NCBI RefSeq assembly: GCF_024211255.1 | Contig: NZ_JAMLDY010000005.1 | Location: 1 to 64,000 of the forward strand | DNA length: 64,000 nucleotides | Direction: 5' to 3' | From: Sphingomonas liriopis | GTDB lineage: Bacteria > Pseudomonadota > Alphaproteobacteria > Sphingomonadales > Sphingomonadaceae | Shown: one piece after another, positions 9,901-17,228 of the stretch | Layout of the letters: each line of letters starts with the position of its first letter | Numbering within the stretch: position 1 is the first letter of the stretch | The notes under the pieces: generated by a model | The model's input: the letters and a program-made list of their open reading frames with translations, nothing else | Database searches by the model: none | What the model was told of the DNA's origin: nothing | Made by a program: the position numbers and the translations under genes

Positions 9901-10153
9901 GCCCCTGTGCGGTGCCGATCCGCATCGCGATGTCGCTATAGATCGTGGTCGTGCCCGGTTCGAACGCGACCTGCTGATCGGTCAGCAGCAACTTTACGGG
10001 CATCTCCTCGCCGCCGTTTGCCGAAGCCGGAGCCGGCAGCGCGACCGGCTTAACCCAGGCCGGCACCGGCTGGTACAGCACCTTGTCCGCGGCCTGCGCC
10101 GCCCAGCTGGCCGAACCCAACAGCGCCACAAACGCCAGCCGCCGCATCGTCAT
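6911..10153 (-). CDS. Exported DUF3857 / transglutaminase-like / TPR protein
   Basis: This is a 1080-residue protein with a signal peptide (residues 1-21, ending AQA). A DUF3857 region follows (about 50-220). The transglutaminase-like domain has a visible Cys-His-Asp triad: GDCKGK, FDHV and YWLDGT (about residues 335-395). The C-terminal ~400 residues are at least ten TPR units, for example RGRLDEAMKDFEAALAIDPRN. It is expected in the periplasm or outer-membrane-facing space. The family is common in Bacteroidota and sphingomonads, with no settled function. ATG 10153 or the in-frame ATG at 10147 could start. It lies 51 nt upstream of the deacetylase gene. Confidence 0.85.
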   Translation of the reverse strand: MTMRRLAFVALLGSASWAAQAADKVLYQPVPAWVKPVALPAPASANGGEEMPVKLLLTDQQVAFEPGTTTIYSDIAMRIGTAQGLAAGNISLPWRPDSDTLIVHRLVIRRGDKVIDVLGGGQTFTVVRRETNLDNAVLDGVLTANIQPEGLQVGDVVDLAASLVSHDPVMQRHVEYVGGDWNAVPVSRAHLRVQWPSTMAVQFGARGGLPAVKPTRSGDTTAIDIALDDVVPPTLPKGAPRRFQLGRLVELSSFASWADVGALMAPLYAKAAVLPGDGPLAAEVARIRAASSDPASRAEAALALVQDRIRYVALAMGTGGLVPADAALTWSRRFGDCKGKTALLLAMLRSLGIEADAVAVSTALGDGMDARLPRVGAFDHVLVRATIAGKTYWLDGTRTGDASLARLTVPAFGWGLPLIASRAALVRMMPAPLDRPQTEVLIRIDARGGLMTPAPVKVERVMRGDAAIMMGAVLANLAGDARDRALRDYWKGQYDFIDVASTTVRFDARTGERRLTMEGKARMHWSSGWYEADGMGIGYRADFIRDPGPDRDVPYAVAHPDFNRTVETILLPPGFPDVKAEGKNDIARTVAGVEYHRRVSLKDGVFTAERTERTLVPEFPAAEAPAAQATLRDLADQTLYIRRPASYVVTDQDLAVWQAKTLTSDDAYVDRGNVLLDRGRLDEAMKDFEAALAIDPRNAMALADRGMTQAWKRDFAAAERDFATVERLAPNNPVVWRGRAMAAEMKGDFKAAVDSYTRSLAIEPNSLFALNGRIRAKRALGDKEGALADLNAALAVAPNPDLYMTRASLYRSMGKTDAAAGEATALAKAMPNSDYAQVAAAKILHAVGRHADAMAAIDRALAIKPAAYIYLNRLEIRDRGDREGRAADLAAAVNLEPDLPMVRMYRARMLSDDGKNADAVAIYDAQLAKTPGDSEVLSLRAAAKVKLGDVKGGEADLAAVAAAAKQPVDFNNLCWAKATSGVMLTSALADCERALAMAPKTAGFLDSKGLVLLRLNRNDEAIAAYDEALAIAPDLGGSLYGRGLARKRKGDAARAAADMAAAVKVDADIPAQFASYGVTS

Positions 10154-10269
10154 GTCCGTCGCAATCCCCCTATAGACGCCGCCAGCTTAGTCGGAGCGGA
10201 TGCAGCGGCAATGCAGAAAAGAGGGTGAATTGGGCGCGTGTGAGACTGGAACCCTCGCCCCAAATTCTT

Positions 10270-10376
10270 CGTCACCCCGGACTCGTTCCGGGGTCCACTG
10301 GGCGGCGAGGCAAGCGGTTTGAGGCGGGATCGTGCGCCCGCGGTCCCGTGGACCCCGGAACACGTCCGCGGTGACG
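10270..10376. repeat. Palindromic repeat, family B, copy 2
   Basis: The arms start CGTCACCCCGGACTCGTTCC and end GGAACACGTCCGCGGTGACG. The interior resembles copy 1 (shared GGCGGCGAGGC and GTGCGCCCGC blocks). It sits between the TPR-protein start and the uvrC stop. Confidence 0.9.
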
Positions 10377-10405
10377 AGGGGAATGGGGCGGTCCTCCCGC
10401 GCGCG

Positions 10406-12337
10406 TCACCGCGCGTGGTAGAAGTCGTAGACCTGCTGCGCCACGCCCGCCGACACGCCCGGCGCCTTCTTCAGGTCCTCCAGGCTCGCGTTACGCACCG
10501 CGCGGCCGGTGCCGAAGTGCATCAGCAGCGCCTTCTTGCGCGCCGGGCCGATGCCGGGCACCTCGTCGAGCGGGCTCGCGCCGATCGCCTTCGACCGCTT
10601 GTCGCGATGCGCGCCGATCGCGAACCGGTGCACCTCGTCGCGCAACCGCTGGAGGTAGAACAGCACCGGCGCGTTGACCGGCAGCTGGAATTCGCGCCCG
10701 TCGAGCATGTGGAACACCTCGCGCCCGTCGCGGCCGTGGTGCGGGCCTTTGGCGACGCCGACCATGCACACGTCCTCGATGCCGAGGTCCTCGAGCACCG
10801 CCTTGGCCGCGTTCAGCTGCGGCTTGCCGCCGTCGATCAGGACGAGATCGGGCCATGTCCCGTCGTCGCGATCGGGCGCCTCGTCCAGCTGGCGGGCGAA
10901 GCGGCGGCGGAACACCTCGCGCATCATGCCGACGTCGCTGTCGGTCGCGGCCTCGTTCCCCTTGATGTTGAACTTGCGATACTGGCCCTTGCGGAACCCC
11001 TCCGGCCCGGCGACGACCATCGCGCCCAGCGCATTGGTCCCCTGGATATGGCTGTTGTCGTAGATCTCGATGCGGTCGGGCGGTTCGGGCAGATCGAACA
11101 GATCGGCGACCTCGCGCAGCAGCCGCGCCTGGGTCGTGCTCTCCGCCAGCCGCCGCTCGAGCGCCTCGATCGCGTTGCGCTTCGCCTGGTCCATCAGCCG
11201 GCGGCGATCGCCGCGCTGCGGCACCGACAGCGCGACCTTGTAGCCGGCGCGCTCGCCGAGCGCCTCGCCCAGCAACGCGCCCTCGGCGAGATCGCGGTCG
11301 AGCAGGATCGTCTTGGGTGGCGGCAGGTCCTCGTAGAATTGGGTGAGGAAGCTCGCCAGGACCTCCTCCTCGGGAACCTCGTTGGTGTGCTGCGGGAAGA
11401 AGCTGCGATGCCCCCAGTTCTGCCCCCCCCGGATGAAGAACGCCTGGATGCCCATCGTCCCGTCCTTGCACGCCAGCGCGAAGACGTCGGCGTCGCCGAC
11501 CCCCTCCGCGTTGATCGCCTGCGTCCCCTGCACGAAGGTCAGCGCCTTCAGCCGGTCGCGCAGCAGCGCGGCCAGTTCGAAGTCCATCGCCTCCGCCGCG
11601 GCCTGCATCTGCACGCCCAGCTTCGCCTGCACCTTGGTCGATTTGCCGCCCAAAAAGTCGCGGCAATCGTCGACCAATTCCTTGTACCCGTCCTTGTCGA
11701 TCCGGCCGACGCACGGCGCCGAGCAACGCTTGATCTGGTAGAGCAGGCACGGCCGGTCGCGAGTCTTGAAGAATCCGTCGGTGCACGAGCGCAGCAGGAA
11801 CAGCTTCTGCAGCGCGTTGAGCGTATTGTTGACGCTGCCCGCGCTGGCGAAGGGGCCGTAGTAATTGCCGGCCGCACGCCGCGCACCGCGATGCTTCTGG
11901 ACGCGCGGGAAGTCGTGGTCGCCGCGCAGCAGGATGAACGGGAAGGACTTATCGTCGCGCAGCAGCACGTTGTACGCGGGACGGTAGCGCTTGATGAGCT
12001 GCGCCTCGAGCAGCAGCGCCTCGGCCTCGTTGTTGGTGGTGACGATCGTCATCGACCGCGTCTGCGCGATCATCCGCTGCAGCCGCTTGGTGAGCCCCTT
12101 CACCTGCGTGTAATTGGCGACGCGCTGTTTCAGCGAGCGCGCCTTGCCGACGTAGAGCACGTCGCCCTTGGCATCCTGCATCCGGTAGACGCCGGAGCGG
12201 CTCGGCAGCGTCGCCAGCACGTTGCGGATCGCGGCGATCCCCGCCTCGAGGTCCGGCGCATCGGACCCGCGAACGGTGTAGGTGGCGCGCTCTTCGTTGA
12301 ATCGATCGGGAGGACCGTAGGACGACATGCCTGCCAT
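10406..12337 (-). CDS. uvrC: Excinuclease ABC subunit C
   Basis: UvrC makes the 3' and 5' incisions around a lesion in nucleotide excision repair after UvrA/UvrB loading. The 643-residue protein has an N-terminal GIY-YIG nuclease (SGVYRMQDAKGDVLYVGKAR) and a UVR motif (MDFELAALLRDRLKAL). The RNase H-like endonuclease domain has LVLIDGGKPQLNAA, and the C terminus carries tandem helix-hairpin-helix (EVPGIGPARKKALL). Starts at ATG 12337 or ATG 12328 are both plausible; the longer frame runs into intergenic sequence. No uvrA/B nearby. Confidence 0.96.
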   Translation of the reverse strand: MAGMSSYGPPDRFNEERATYTVRGSDAPDLEAGIAAIRNVLATLPSRSGVYRMQDAKGDVLYVGKARSLKQRVANYTQVKGLTKRLQRMIAQTRSMTIVTTNNEAEALLLEAQLIKRYRPAYNVLLRDDKSFPFILLRGDHDFPRVQKHRGARRAAGNYYGPFASAGSVNNTLNALQKLFLLRSCTDGFFKTRDRPCLLYQIKRCSAPCVGRIDKDGYKELVDDCRDFLGGKSTKVQAKLGVQMQAAAEAMDFELAALLRDRLKALTFVQGTQAINAEGVGDADVFALACKDGTMGIQAFFIRGGQNWGHRSFFPQHTNEVPEEEVLASFLTQFYEDLPPPKTILLDRDLAEGALLGEALGERAGYKVALSVPQRGDRRRLMDQAKRNAIEALERRLAESTTQARLLREVADLFDLPEPPDRIEIYDNSHIQGTNALGAMVVAGPEGFRKGQYRKFNIKGNEAATDSDVGMMREVFRRRFARQLDEAPDRDDGTWPDLVLIDGGKPQLNAAKAVLEDLGIEDVCMVGVAKGPHHGRDGREVFHMLDGREFQLPVNAPVLFYLQRLRDEVHRFAIGAHRDKRSKAIGASPLDEVPGIGPARKKALLMHFGTGRAVRNASLEDLKKAPGVSAGVAQQVYDFYHAR

Positions 12338-12416
12338 GTAGGAGTCGGCGCGGTGTGGGGCTAGGGGGTTGCGATGACTGGGGAAGCGGTGGTGGCCGAC
12401 CGTGCCCAGCATCCTT

Positions 12417-12523
12417 CGTCACCCCGGACTCGTTCCGGGGTCCACGGGGCCGCAGGCGTACGCCCTCCCCTCCATCCGTATGCCTCGCCGCGCGGTGGAC
12501 CCCGGAACACGTCCGGGGTGACG
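12417..12523. repeat. Palindromic repeat, family B, copy 3
   Basis: The left arm is CGTCACCCCGGACTCGTTCC and the right arm GGAACACGTCCGGGGTGACG. The interior (about 50 bp) differs from other copies. It lies between uvrC and the downstream small-protein gene. Confidence 0.9.
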
Positions 12524-12565
12524 GCGTGGGTGAGGCAAGGCAGGGAGTCTCACCGGTACAGAACC

Positions 12566-13015
12566 TTACCGCCCGCTGGGCAACGACCGGCGGCTCGGCT
12601 TCGCCTTCGGCGGCGGCGCACCGCCGCCCAGCGCGGCGAGATCGTACGCCACCTTGGTCAGCAACGTCCCGGTCAGCTGTCCGCCGCTGAGCGGCGCCAG
12701 CCTGCGCAGCGACAGCGCCTCGAACTTGGACAGATTTTCGTCGCTGCTTAAGCCCGGCAGATTGCGGTCGAGCACCGCCTTCGCAGCCGGATCGGCGATC
12801 AGCGCGGCGATCGGCGTATCGAGCGAGAAGCCCGTCACCACACCGACCGCCGGCGTCGCTGTCACTGCCGCCGGAGCGGGCGTCGGCGCCGGATCGGCGG
12901 GCGCGGTGACGCTGTCGTCCACCGGCAGGTCGAGCGCGAACTTGTCGGCCGCCGCCGCGGCGGTCGAAGGCTGCTGCTGGCCGGCGATCAGCAGCAGGGA
13001 CAGCAGGATCGACAT
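12566..13015 (-). CDS. Small exported protein of unknown function
   Basis: The 149-residue product starts MSILLSLLLIAGQQQ, a short hydrophobic leader that looks like a signal peptide. An Ala/Pro/Thr-rich linker (residues 18-60) follows. Then comes a compact conserved-looking segment, FSLDTPIAALIADPAAKAVL, followed by DRNLPGL, ending in a basic tail. I do not recognise a named family, though the TPIAALIADPAAKAVLDRNLPGL-type segment resembles short tails found on alphaproteobacterial exported enzymes. It stands alone between uvrC and gdx. Function unknown. Confidence 0.65.
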   Translation of the reverse strand: MSILLSLLLIAGQQQPSTAAAAADKFALDLPVDDSVTAPADPAPTPAPAAVTATPAVGVVTGFSLDTPIAALIADPAAKAVLDRNLPGLSSDENLSKFEALSLRRLAPLSGGQLTGTLLTKVAYDLAALGGGAPPPKAKPSRRSLPSGR

Positions 13016-13087
13016 CGGATCACCTCGTCAGGACGCCGCGCGATACGCGCGCTCACGCTTGTAGCACGGCGATCCGTCGGCGGAAGA

Positions 13088-13408
13088 TCAGGCCTGTGCA
13101 AACATCTTGGTGCCGACGATGCCGACGACGGTCAGCGCCATGAAGCACGCCTGCACCACACCGACCCTGTCGCCGAACAGCAGCACCCCGCCGATAATGA
13201 CCCCGACCGCGCCGCAGCCGGTCCACACCGCATAGGCCGTGCCCGCCGGCAGCCCGCGCATCGCGAGCGCGAGCAGCCCCATGTTGACGAAGGACAGGAT
13301 GATCGGAACGCTCGAGGCCTGCCACGTCGCGAGCGTCGCCGCCCATTTCAGGCTCAACGCCCAGCAGATTTCGGTGAACACGGCGACGGCGAGGATGAGC
13401 CACGACAT
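13088..13408 (-). CDS. gdx: SMR-family transporter, SugE/Gdx type
   Basis: The 106-residue protein has four hydrophobic helices and the small-multidrug-resistance layout. The membrane Glu at residue 13 lies in TEICWALSLKW; the E-x-x-W pattern and PAGTAYAVWTGCGAVG are typical of the SugE/Gdx branch, which exports guanidinium rather than broad cationic drugs. It forms antiparallel dimers. ATG 13408 is chosen because MSWLILAV matches the family N terminus and GGAG lies about 8 nt upstream; the longer frame runs into repeat A. No clear guanidine riboswitch was identified in its leader. Confidence 0.88.
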   Translation of the reverse strand: MSWLILAVAVFTEICWALSLKWAATLATWQASSVPIILSFVNMGLLALAMRGLPAGTAYAVWTGCGAVGVIIGGVLLFGDRVGVVQACFMALTVVGIVGTKMFAQA

Positions 13409-13486
13409 GGAGGTTACTCCTGTGCGGGCTCGGTCTGGCAGGACGGCGCCGGAAACCCGGGAAGAGACGCGCGTCGGAAATGCAAA

Positions 13487-13615
13487 TCCTCCCCGGCACG
13501 GGGAGGGGGACCGCGCCGAAGGCGTGGTGGAGGGGGCTCTCCGCAAGCGGATCGCTCGAGGAAGCCCCCCTCCGTCACCGCTTCGCGGCGCCACCTCCCC
13601 GTACCGGGGAGGAAT
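13487..13615. repeat. Long copy of repeat family A
   Basis: The element starts ATCCTCCCCGGCACGGGGAG and ends with the inverted CCTCCCCGTACCGGGGAGG. In between are the mirrored blocks GGTGGAGGGGGCT...CGCAAGCGG and GAAGCCCCCCTCCGTC. The same structure recurs at 23477-23608. The ends can form hairpins on either strand; it lies just past the atpF stop and may act as a 3' end or mRNA stabiliser for the atp operon. Confidence 0.85.
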
Positions 13616-13622
13616 TAGGCGG

Positions 13623-14264
13623 TCAGTTGGGCCGGCCGAGCCCCGCGATCGAACGGTCGATCATCGTGCGATCGGCACCGGCGTCGTGGTGCTCGGCGAT
13701 CAGGATCGCGGCGGCCCTGGCGGCGGTTTCGGCAGCGAGCGCGCGGACTTCGGCGATCGCGGTGCGTTCGGCGGCGGCGATCTTGTCCTCGGCGCGCTTG
13801 GTGCGGCGGGCCATCAGTTCCTCCGCATCGTGCTTCGCCTTGGCGATGATCTGGTTCGCCTCCGCTTGCGCATGTGCGCGCATCGTCACCGCATCCGCCT
13901 CGGCGGCCTTGGCCTTGGCTTCATATTCGGCGCGCAGCCGTTCGGCCTCGGCGCGCAGCGCCTTGGCCTCGTCGAGCTGGCTGCGCACGCCGGCGATCTG
14001 CTTGTCGAGCATCGCGGCGATCTTGGCGGGCACCTTGACGACCAGCATGCCGACCAGCACGACCAGCGCGGCGATGCCGACCCAGCCGGTGGTGTTGAAG
14101 CCGAGTGCGGTCGGCTCCTCGACGTGATGCGCGCCCGGTTCGGAGACGTTGGCGGTCAGTGCGCTATCGTCGCGCACGTCGCGCGGCTGCAGGCTCTCCG
14201 CCGTTGCGGCATCGGCCAGATTGGCGGCGACGGCGGCGTCGCCGTTGGTGGCGGGATTAGCCAT
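13623..14264 (-). CDS. atpF: ATP synthase Fo subunit b
   Basis: Subunit b is the peripheral stalk that ties F1 to the membrane sector. The 213-residue protein has an unusually long hydrophilic N terminus (~55 residues). A single membrane helix (GWVGIAALVVLVGMLVVKVP) follows, then a long Ala/Glu/Arg/Lys-rich coiled coil (EAKALRAEAERLRAEYEAKA). It starts at ATG 14264 with GGAG upstream, overlapping the b' gene by 8 nt. It is the last gene of the Fo operon. Confidence 0.93.
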   Translation of the reverse strand: MANPATNGDAAVAANLADAATAESLQPRDVRDDSALTANVSEPGAHHVEEPTALGFNTTGWVGIAALVVLVGMLVVKVPAKIAAMLDKQIAGVRSQLDEAKALRAEAERLRAEYEAKAKAAEADAVTMRAHAQAEANQIIAKAKHDAEELMARRTKRAEDKIAAAERTAIAEVRALAAETAARAAAILIAEHHDAGADRTMIDRSIAGLGRPN

Positions 14265-14751
14265 GCGCGTTGCTCCTGCGCACCGCATCGGCGGCGGCAT
14301 CGATGCCGACGGTCAGGCCCGACACCTTGGCGACGAGGTCCTGCGCGACGTCGGCGGCGACCGCCTGCAGGTTGAGCATCGCCTGCGCCTTGGCATTGCC
14401 GACGGCGAGGTCGTGATGCGCCAGCCGCTCGGCGAGTTCGGCGTCCGCCGACTTGACCTGGCTTTCGGCGGCCTTGGCCCCCTGAGCCTTGGCGGCGCTG
14501 GTTTCGGCGAGCGCCGCGGCGCGCGCCTCGTCCATCCTGGCACGCCACGCCGCTTCGACCTGGTCGGCGGCGAGACGGGCCTGTTCGGCCGCGGCGAGGT
14601 CGCCGGCGATCTGCCCTTCACGCGCGTCCACGGTCGCGATGACCCTGGGCACCATCATCTTGCCGATCCCGAAATACAGGATGCCGAAGGTGACGAGCAG
14701 CCAGAAGATCTGCGAGGCGTAGGTGGCGGCGATCTGGGAAATCTGGGGCAT
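14257..14751 (-). CDS. atpF': ATP synthase Fo subunit b'
   Basis: This is the second stalk subunit found in alphaproteobacteria and cyanobacteria. The 164-residue protein starts with MPQISQIAATYASQIFWLLV, a helix close to the N terminus that continues VTFGILYFGIGKMMVPRV. A charged coiled coil follows. Position directly after subunit c and the shorter length mark it as b' rather than b. It overlaps the b gene by 8 nt, consistent with coupled, equimolar translation. Confidence 0.92.
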   Translation of the reverse strand: MPQISQIAATYASQIFWLLVTFGILYFGIGKMMVPRVIATVDAREGQIAGDLAAAEQARLAADQVEAAWRARMDEARAAALAETSAAKAQGAKAAESQVKSADAELAERLAHHDLAVGNAKAQAMLNLQAVAADVAQDLVAKVSGLTVGIDAAADAVRRSNAHG

Positions 14752-14817
14752 TGAAGACCTTTGACGCGAACCGTTGGTGATCCGCCGGACCCGAAGGCCC
14801 GGCGAAGGAACCGGTGG

Positions 14818-15045
14818 TCAGGCGACGAACAGCAGGATGATCATCGTCACGAAGGCGAGCAGGCCGAGCAGCTCGGCGCCCGCGAAACCGATGAACAGGC
14901 GGCCCTGCTGGCTGTCCGCGGCGCCCGGATTGCGCAGCGCGCCCTCGAGGAACTTGGCGAACACGTTGCCCACGCCGAGCGAGGCGAGGCCCATGCCGAT
15001 CGCGGCCAGACCGGCACCGATCATCTTGGCGGCTTCTGCGTCCAT
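14818..15045 (-). CDS. atpE: ATP synthase Fo subunit c
   Basis: The 75-residue proteolipid forms the rotor ring. Two hydrophobic helices flank the polar loop LRNPGAADSQQGR. The second helix holds the ion-carrying carboxylate Glu58 in FAGAELLGLLAFV. Nothing in the site suggests sodium specificity, so proton coupling is the default. It is preceded by atpB (40-nt gap) and followed by b'. Confidence 0.97.
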   Translation of the reverse strand: MDAEAAKMIGAGLAAIGMGLASLGVGNVFAKFLEGALRNPGAADSQQGRLFIGFAGAELLGLLAFVTMIILLFVA

Positions 15046-15085
15046 TTCAAAACTCCCGTATCAATTCAGTAGGTTGACGAAAAAC

Positions 15086-15877
15086 TCAGTGCAGGTTGAC
15101 GGCGTCGTTCAGATAAACGCTCGTCAGCAGCGCAAAGACATAGGCCTGGATCGCGGCGACCAGCAGCTCCAGCAGCGTGATGCCGATCATCAGCACGAAG
15201 CTGGGCAGCGACACGAGCAGGCCGTAACCGATCCCGAGGTTGAGGCCGCTGATGACGAACGCCGCCAACACCTTCAACAGGATGTGCCCCGCGGTCATCG
15301 CGACGAACAGTCGCAAGCCCAGCGAGAAAGGGCGCACCAGGAAGCTCATCAGCTCGACGACGAAGATCAGCGGGATCATCAGCTTCGGCGTGCCGTGCGG
15401 CACGAACAGCGCGAAGAAGTGGAAGCCGTGCTTGCCGAAACCGACGATCAGCACGATCGCGAAGCTGATGACCGCCAGCACGCCGGTGACGGTCAGATGG
15501 CTGGTGATCGTGAACGGATGCCAGCCCGGGACGACGCCGACCGGGGTCAGGCCCCAGATGTTGGCGAACAGGATGAACATGAACAGCGAGAAGACATAGG
15601 GCACGAAGCGCTTGCCGGCGGGCCCGATGTTCGACGTCAGCATGTTGGAGACGAAGCCGGTGAAGCCCTCGACCGCAGCCTGCCAGCGGCCGGGCACCAG
15701 ATCGCGCTTCATCCCGCCCAGCATGAACAGCCACAGGCTGGCGAGCGTGATGACCATCCACAACGCCGAGTTGGTGAACGAGATGTCGTATCCCGCGACG
15801 ACCCAATGCCGACCGAACAGAGGTTCGATCAGGAACTGGTGCATCGGATCGATCTTGCTGCCCGATTCTGCCGCCAC
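15086..15877 (-). CDS. atpB: ATP synthase Fo subunit a
   Basis: Subunit a forms the proton half-channels facing the c ring. The 263-residue protein begins near SGSKIDPMHQFLIEPL and has about six membrane helices. SLGLRLFVAMTAGHIL holds the essential conserved arginine, and the last helices (LLELLVAAIQAYVFALL) carry the usual polar residues. The start is uncertain: GTG 15877 gives VAAESGSK, and GTG 15886 has AGGGAG immediately upstream. It lies 37 nt after atpI, with a terminator-like hairpin in between. Confidence 0.95.
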   Translation of the reverse strand: MAAESGSKIDPMHQFLIEPLFGRHWVVAGYDISFTNSALWMVITLASLWLFMLGGMKRDLVPGRWQAAVEGFTGFVSNMLTSNIGPAGKRFVPYVFSLFMFILFANIWGLTPVGVVPGWHPFTITSHLTVTGVLAVISFAIVLIVGFGKHGFHFFALFVPHGTPKLMIPLIFVVELMSFLVRPFSLGLRLFVAMTAGHILLKVLAAFVISGLNLGIGYGLLVSLPSFVLMIGITLLELLVAAIQAYVFALLTSVYLNDAVNLH

Positions 15878-15900
15878 GTGGGCCACTCGCTCCCTAATAC

Positions 15901-15928
15901 GGAAAACGCCCGGGTTACTCCGGGCGTT
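15901..15928 (-). terminator. Terminator-like hairpin between atpI and atpB
   Basis: On the minus strand AACGCCCGG-AGTAAC-CCGGGCGTT is followed directly by TT (a run of four T) and CCG. The 9-bp GC-rich stem begins within the last codons of atpI and the loop contains its TAA stop. Structurally this is an intrinsic terminator placed inside an operon, so it may attenuate atpB-atpE-b'-b expression or simply stabilise mRNA ends. No separate promoter is evident in the short gap before atpB. Confidence 0.65.
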
Positions 15929-16235
15929 CGCCTGCAATCCGAATGATCTGCCTGAACGCGACGGCGATTCCGAGGAACAGCATCACGATCAGCGCCCATG
16001 GGGTCGTGCCGAACCAGCGGTCGATACACCAGCCGATCAGCGCACTGCCGACGAGGCTTCCGATGAGCGCAGCGAGCACGCGATTGCCGAGCGAATATCC
16101 CGCATCGGCGTTCGGCGCCCCCTGCCCCGTCCGCAACGCTTCGGCCTGCCGGGCTTCCCTCAACCGCTCGTCGAGCGCGGAAAACCGCGGATCCTCCGCG
16201 CTGGTGAAATCTCGCCCGGTCTCGTCTTCCGCCAC
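15915..16235 (-). CDS. atpI: ATP synthase protein I (AtpI/AtpZ-like)
   Basis: The 106-residue protein has a charged N-terminal half (FSALDERLREARQAEALR) and two membrane helices (VLAALIGSLVGSALIGW and WALIVMLFLGIAVAF). It resembles the AtpI/F1Fo-assembly helper encoded first in many atp operons. It is thought to assist c-ring assembly or Mg2+ supply, but is not essential in studied bacteria. It is the promoter-proximal gene of the Fo operon here. Confidence 0.88.
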   Translation of the reverse strand: MAEDETGRDFTSAEDPRFSALDERLREARQAEALRTGQGAPNADAGYSLGNRVLAALIGSLVGSALIGWCIDRWFGTTPWALIVMLFLGIAVAFRQIIRIAGERPE

Positions 16236-16346
16236 GCGTCACCCTCGCCTGTTTCGTTCAGCCGGGGGAGAAAACGCGCAAGGACGAGCGATCCCGCCAA
16301 GGCGTGGCCCGTTTAGGTAAGGGGGGAGAGGGTGTCAACCACCCCA

Positions 16347-16412
16347 TTCCTCCCCGGTAGGGGGGGGTGGCGCCGGCGCAGCCGGTGACGGAAGGGAGGC
16401 TTCCTCCGGCGA
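16347..16412. repeat. Partial copy of repeat family A
   Basis: ATTCCTCCCCGGTAGGGGGG followed by GGTGGCGCCGGCGCAGCCGGTGACGG and GGAGGCTTCC matches the left half of the long copies at 13487 and 23477. The 389-bp gap upstream of atpI (16236-16624) contains only this element, repeat B copy 4 and unassigned sequence; any atp promoter should lie at 16240-16340. Confidence 0.65.
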
Positions 16413-16439
16413 TTCGCCCGCGGCCAACCCGGCATACTT

Positions 16440-16547
16440 CGTCACCCCGGACATGTTCCGGGGTCCACCGTGCCGCAAACGTTGAACAAGAGGCTCGAAA
16501 CGACAGGCTCGCCGAACCGTGGACCCCGGAACACGTCCGGGGTGACG
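16440..16547. repeat. Palindromic repeat, family B, copy 4
   Basis: The arms are CGTCACCCCGGACATGTTCC and GGAACACGTCCGGGGTGACG. The interior (CGTGCCGCAAACGTTG..., AGAGGCTCGAAACGACA) is nearly identical to copy 5 at 21226. That shows the whole unit, not only its arms, has been duplicated. Confidence 0.92.
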
Positions 16548-16624
16548 AAGGAATTGGGGAATTGGGGAACCGCCGACCCATTCCTATACAATAGCCCTCC
16601 CCGTACCGCAGAGGGGTCAGGCGA

Positions 16625-16996
16625 TTACTTGCAGCGCGCGTCGAGCTCGGGCGTACCGGTGTTTTCCTTCCACTGGCCCGACGGCGTCTTGTACATCTCG
16701 CCCTGGCCGACCTTGGCGACGAGGTTGCAGCCGCTGGTGAAGGCGAACTGCTCCACCGTCGCGCCGCTCGCCTGCGCGCTGGCGGTGTACGCCGCCTTGC
16801 GCTTGATGTTGATGTCGCGGACCATCGCCTGCACGCTGGCGCCGCCGCTCACCACGCCGAGATAGCCGTCGGGCTGTTCGCCGACCTGCTTCGCCTCGCG
16901 CGCCGCGGCATAGGCCGGATCGCGCTGCGCCATCGCACCGGCGGACAGGGCCGCGAGGGCCACCGCGCCGGCGAACATCCATAGACCTGTCTTCAT
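16625..16996 (-). CDS. ydbL: YdbL-family (DUF1318) periplasmic protein
   Basis: The 123-residue protein has a signal peptide (MKTGLWMFAGAVALAALSAG, cleavage after AMA), then RDPAYAAAREAKQVGEQPDGYLGV. This is the conserved segment of DUF1318/YdbL proteins. In E. coli YdbL modulates the YdbH-YnbE bridge. ATG 16996 starts one base after the ynbE stop. The gene order YdbH-YnbE-YdbL is conserved and supports all three calls. Confidence 0.88.
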   Translation of the reverse strand: MKTGLWMFAGAVALAALSAGAMAQRDPAYAAAREAKQVGEQPDGYLGVVSGGASVQAMVRDINIKRKAAYTASAQASGATVEQFAFTSGCNLVAKVGQGEMYKTPSGQWKENTGTPELDARCK

Positions 16997-16997
16997 A

Positions 16998-17228
16998 TCA
17001 AAAGATCCCACCCGGATTCTGCTGGATCAGCGACTTCGCCTCGCCGTCGAGGCGATACACCACCTCCTGCGTGACGCTGATGTTGAGGTTGATCTCGATC
17101 GGCTTGTCCGGCGCGGACACGTTGATGCACCCGCCCAACGTCGTCGCCGCCAGCCCGATCGTGGCCATCCCCGTCATGCGTCGCAAGATCGTGATTCGCT
17201 CCGACATCTTCAATCCTGTTTCGCTCAT
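16998..17228 (-). CDS. ynbE: YnbE-family outer-membrane lipoprotein
   Basis: The 76-residue product has a hydrophobic leader and a lipobox (TTLGGC, Cys34). The short mature part contains PIEINLNISVTQEVVYRLD, the YnbE signature. In E. coli, YnbE multimerises and docks on YdbH to complete a bridge between the membranes. The start ATG 17228 overlaps the ydbH stop by 4 nt (ATGA); MSERITILRR at 17207 is an alternative start nearer the leader. Confidence 0.88.
   Translation of the reverse strand: MSETGLKMSERITILRRMTGMATIGLAATTLGGCINVSAPDKPIEINLNISVTQEVVYRLDGEAKSLIQQNPGGIF

Noticed and set aside
10406..12412. UvrC start at 12412
   Set aside because: The added residues are encoded by intergenic sequence next to repeat B and lie ahead of the conserved GIY-YIG domain; ATG 12337 or 12328 is adequate.
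13409..13486. Guanidine riboswitch ahead of gdx
   Set aside because: The exporter type made this likely, but I could not match the leader to the ykkC, mini-ykkC or ykkC-III patterns by eye. A covariance-model scan (Infernal/Rfam) of 13409-13500 minus strand would decide.
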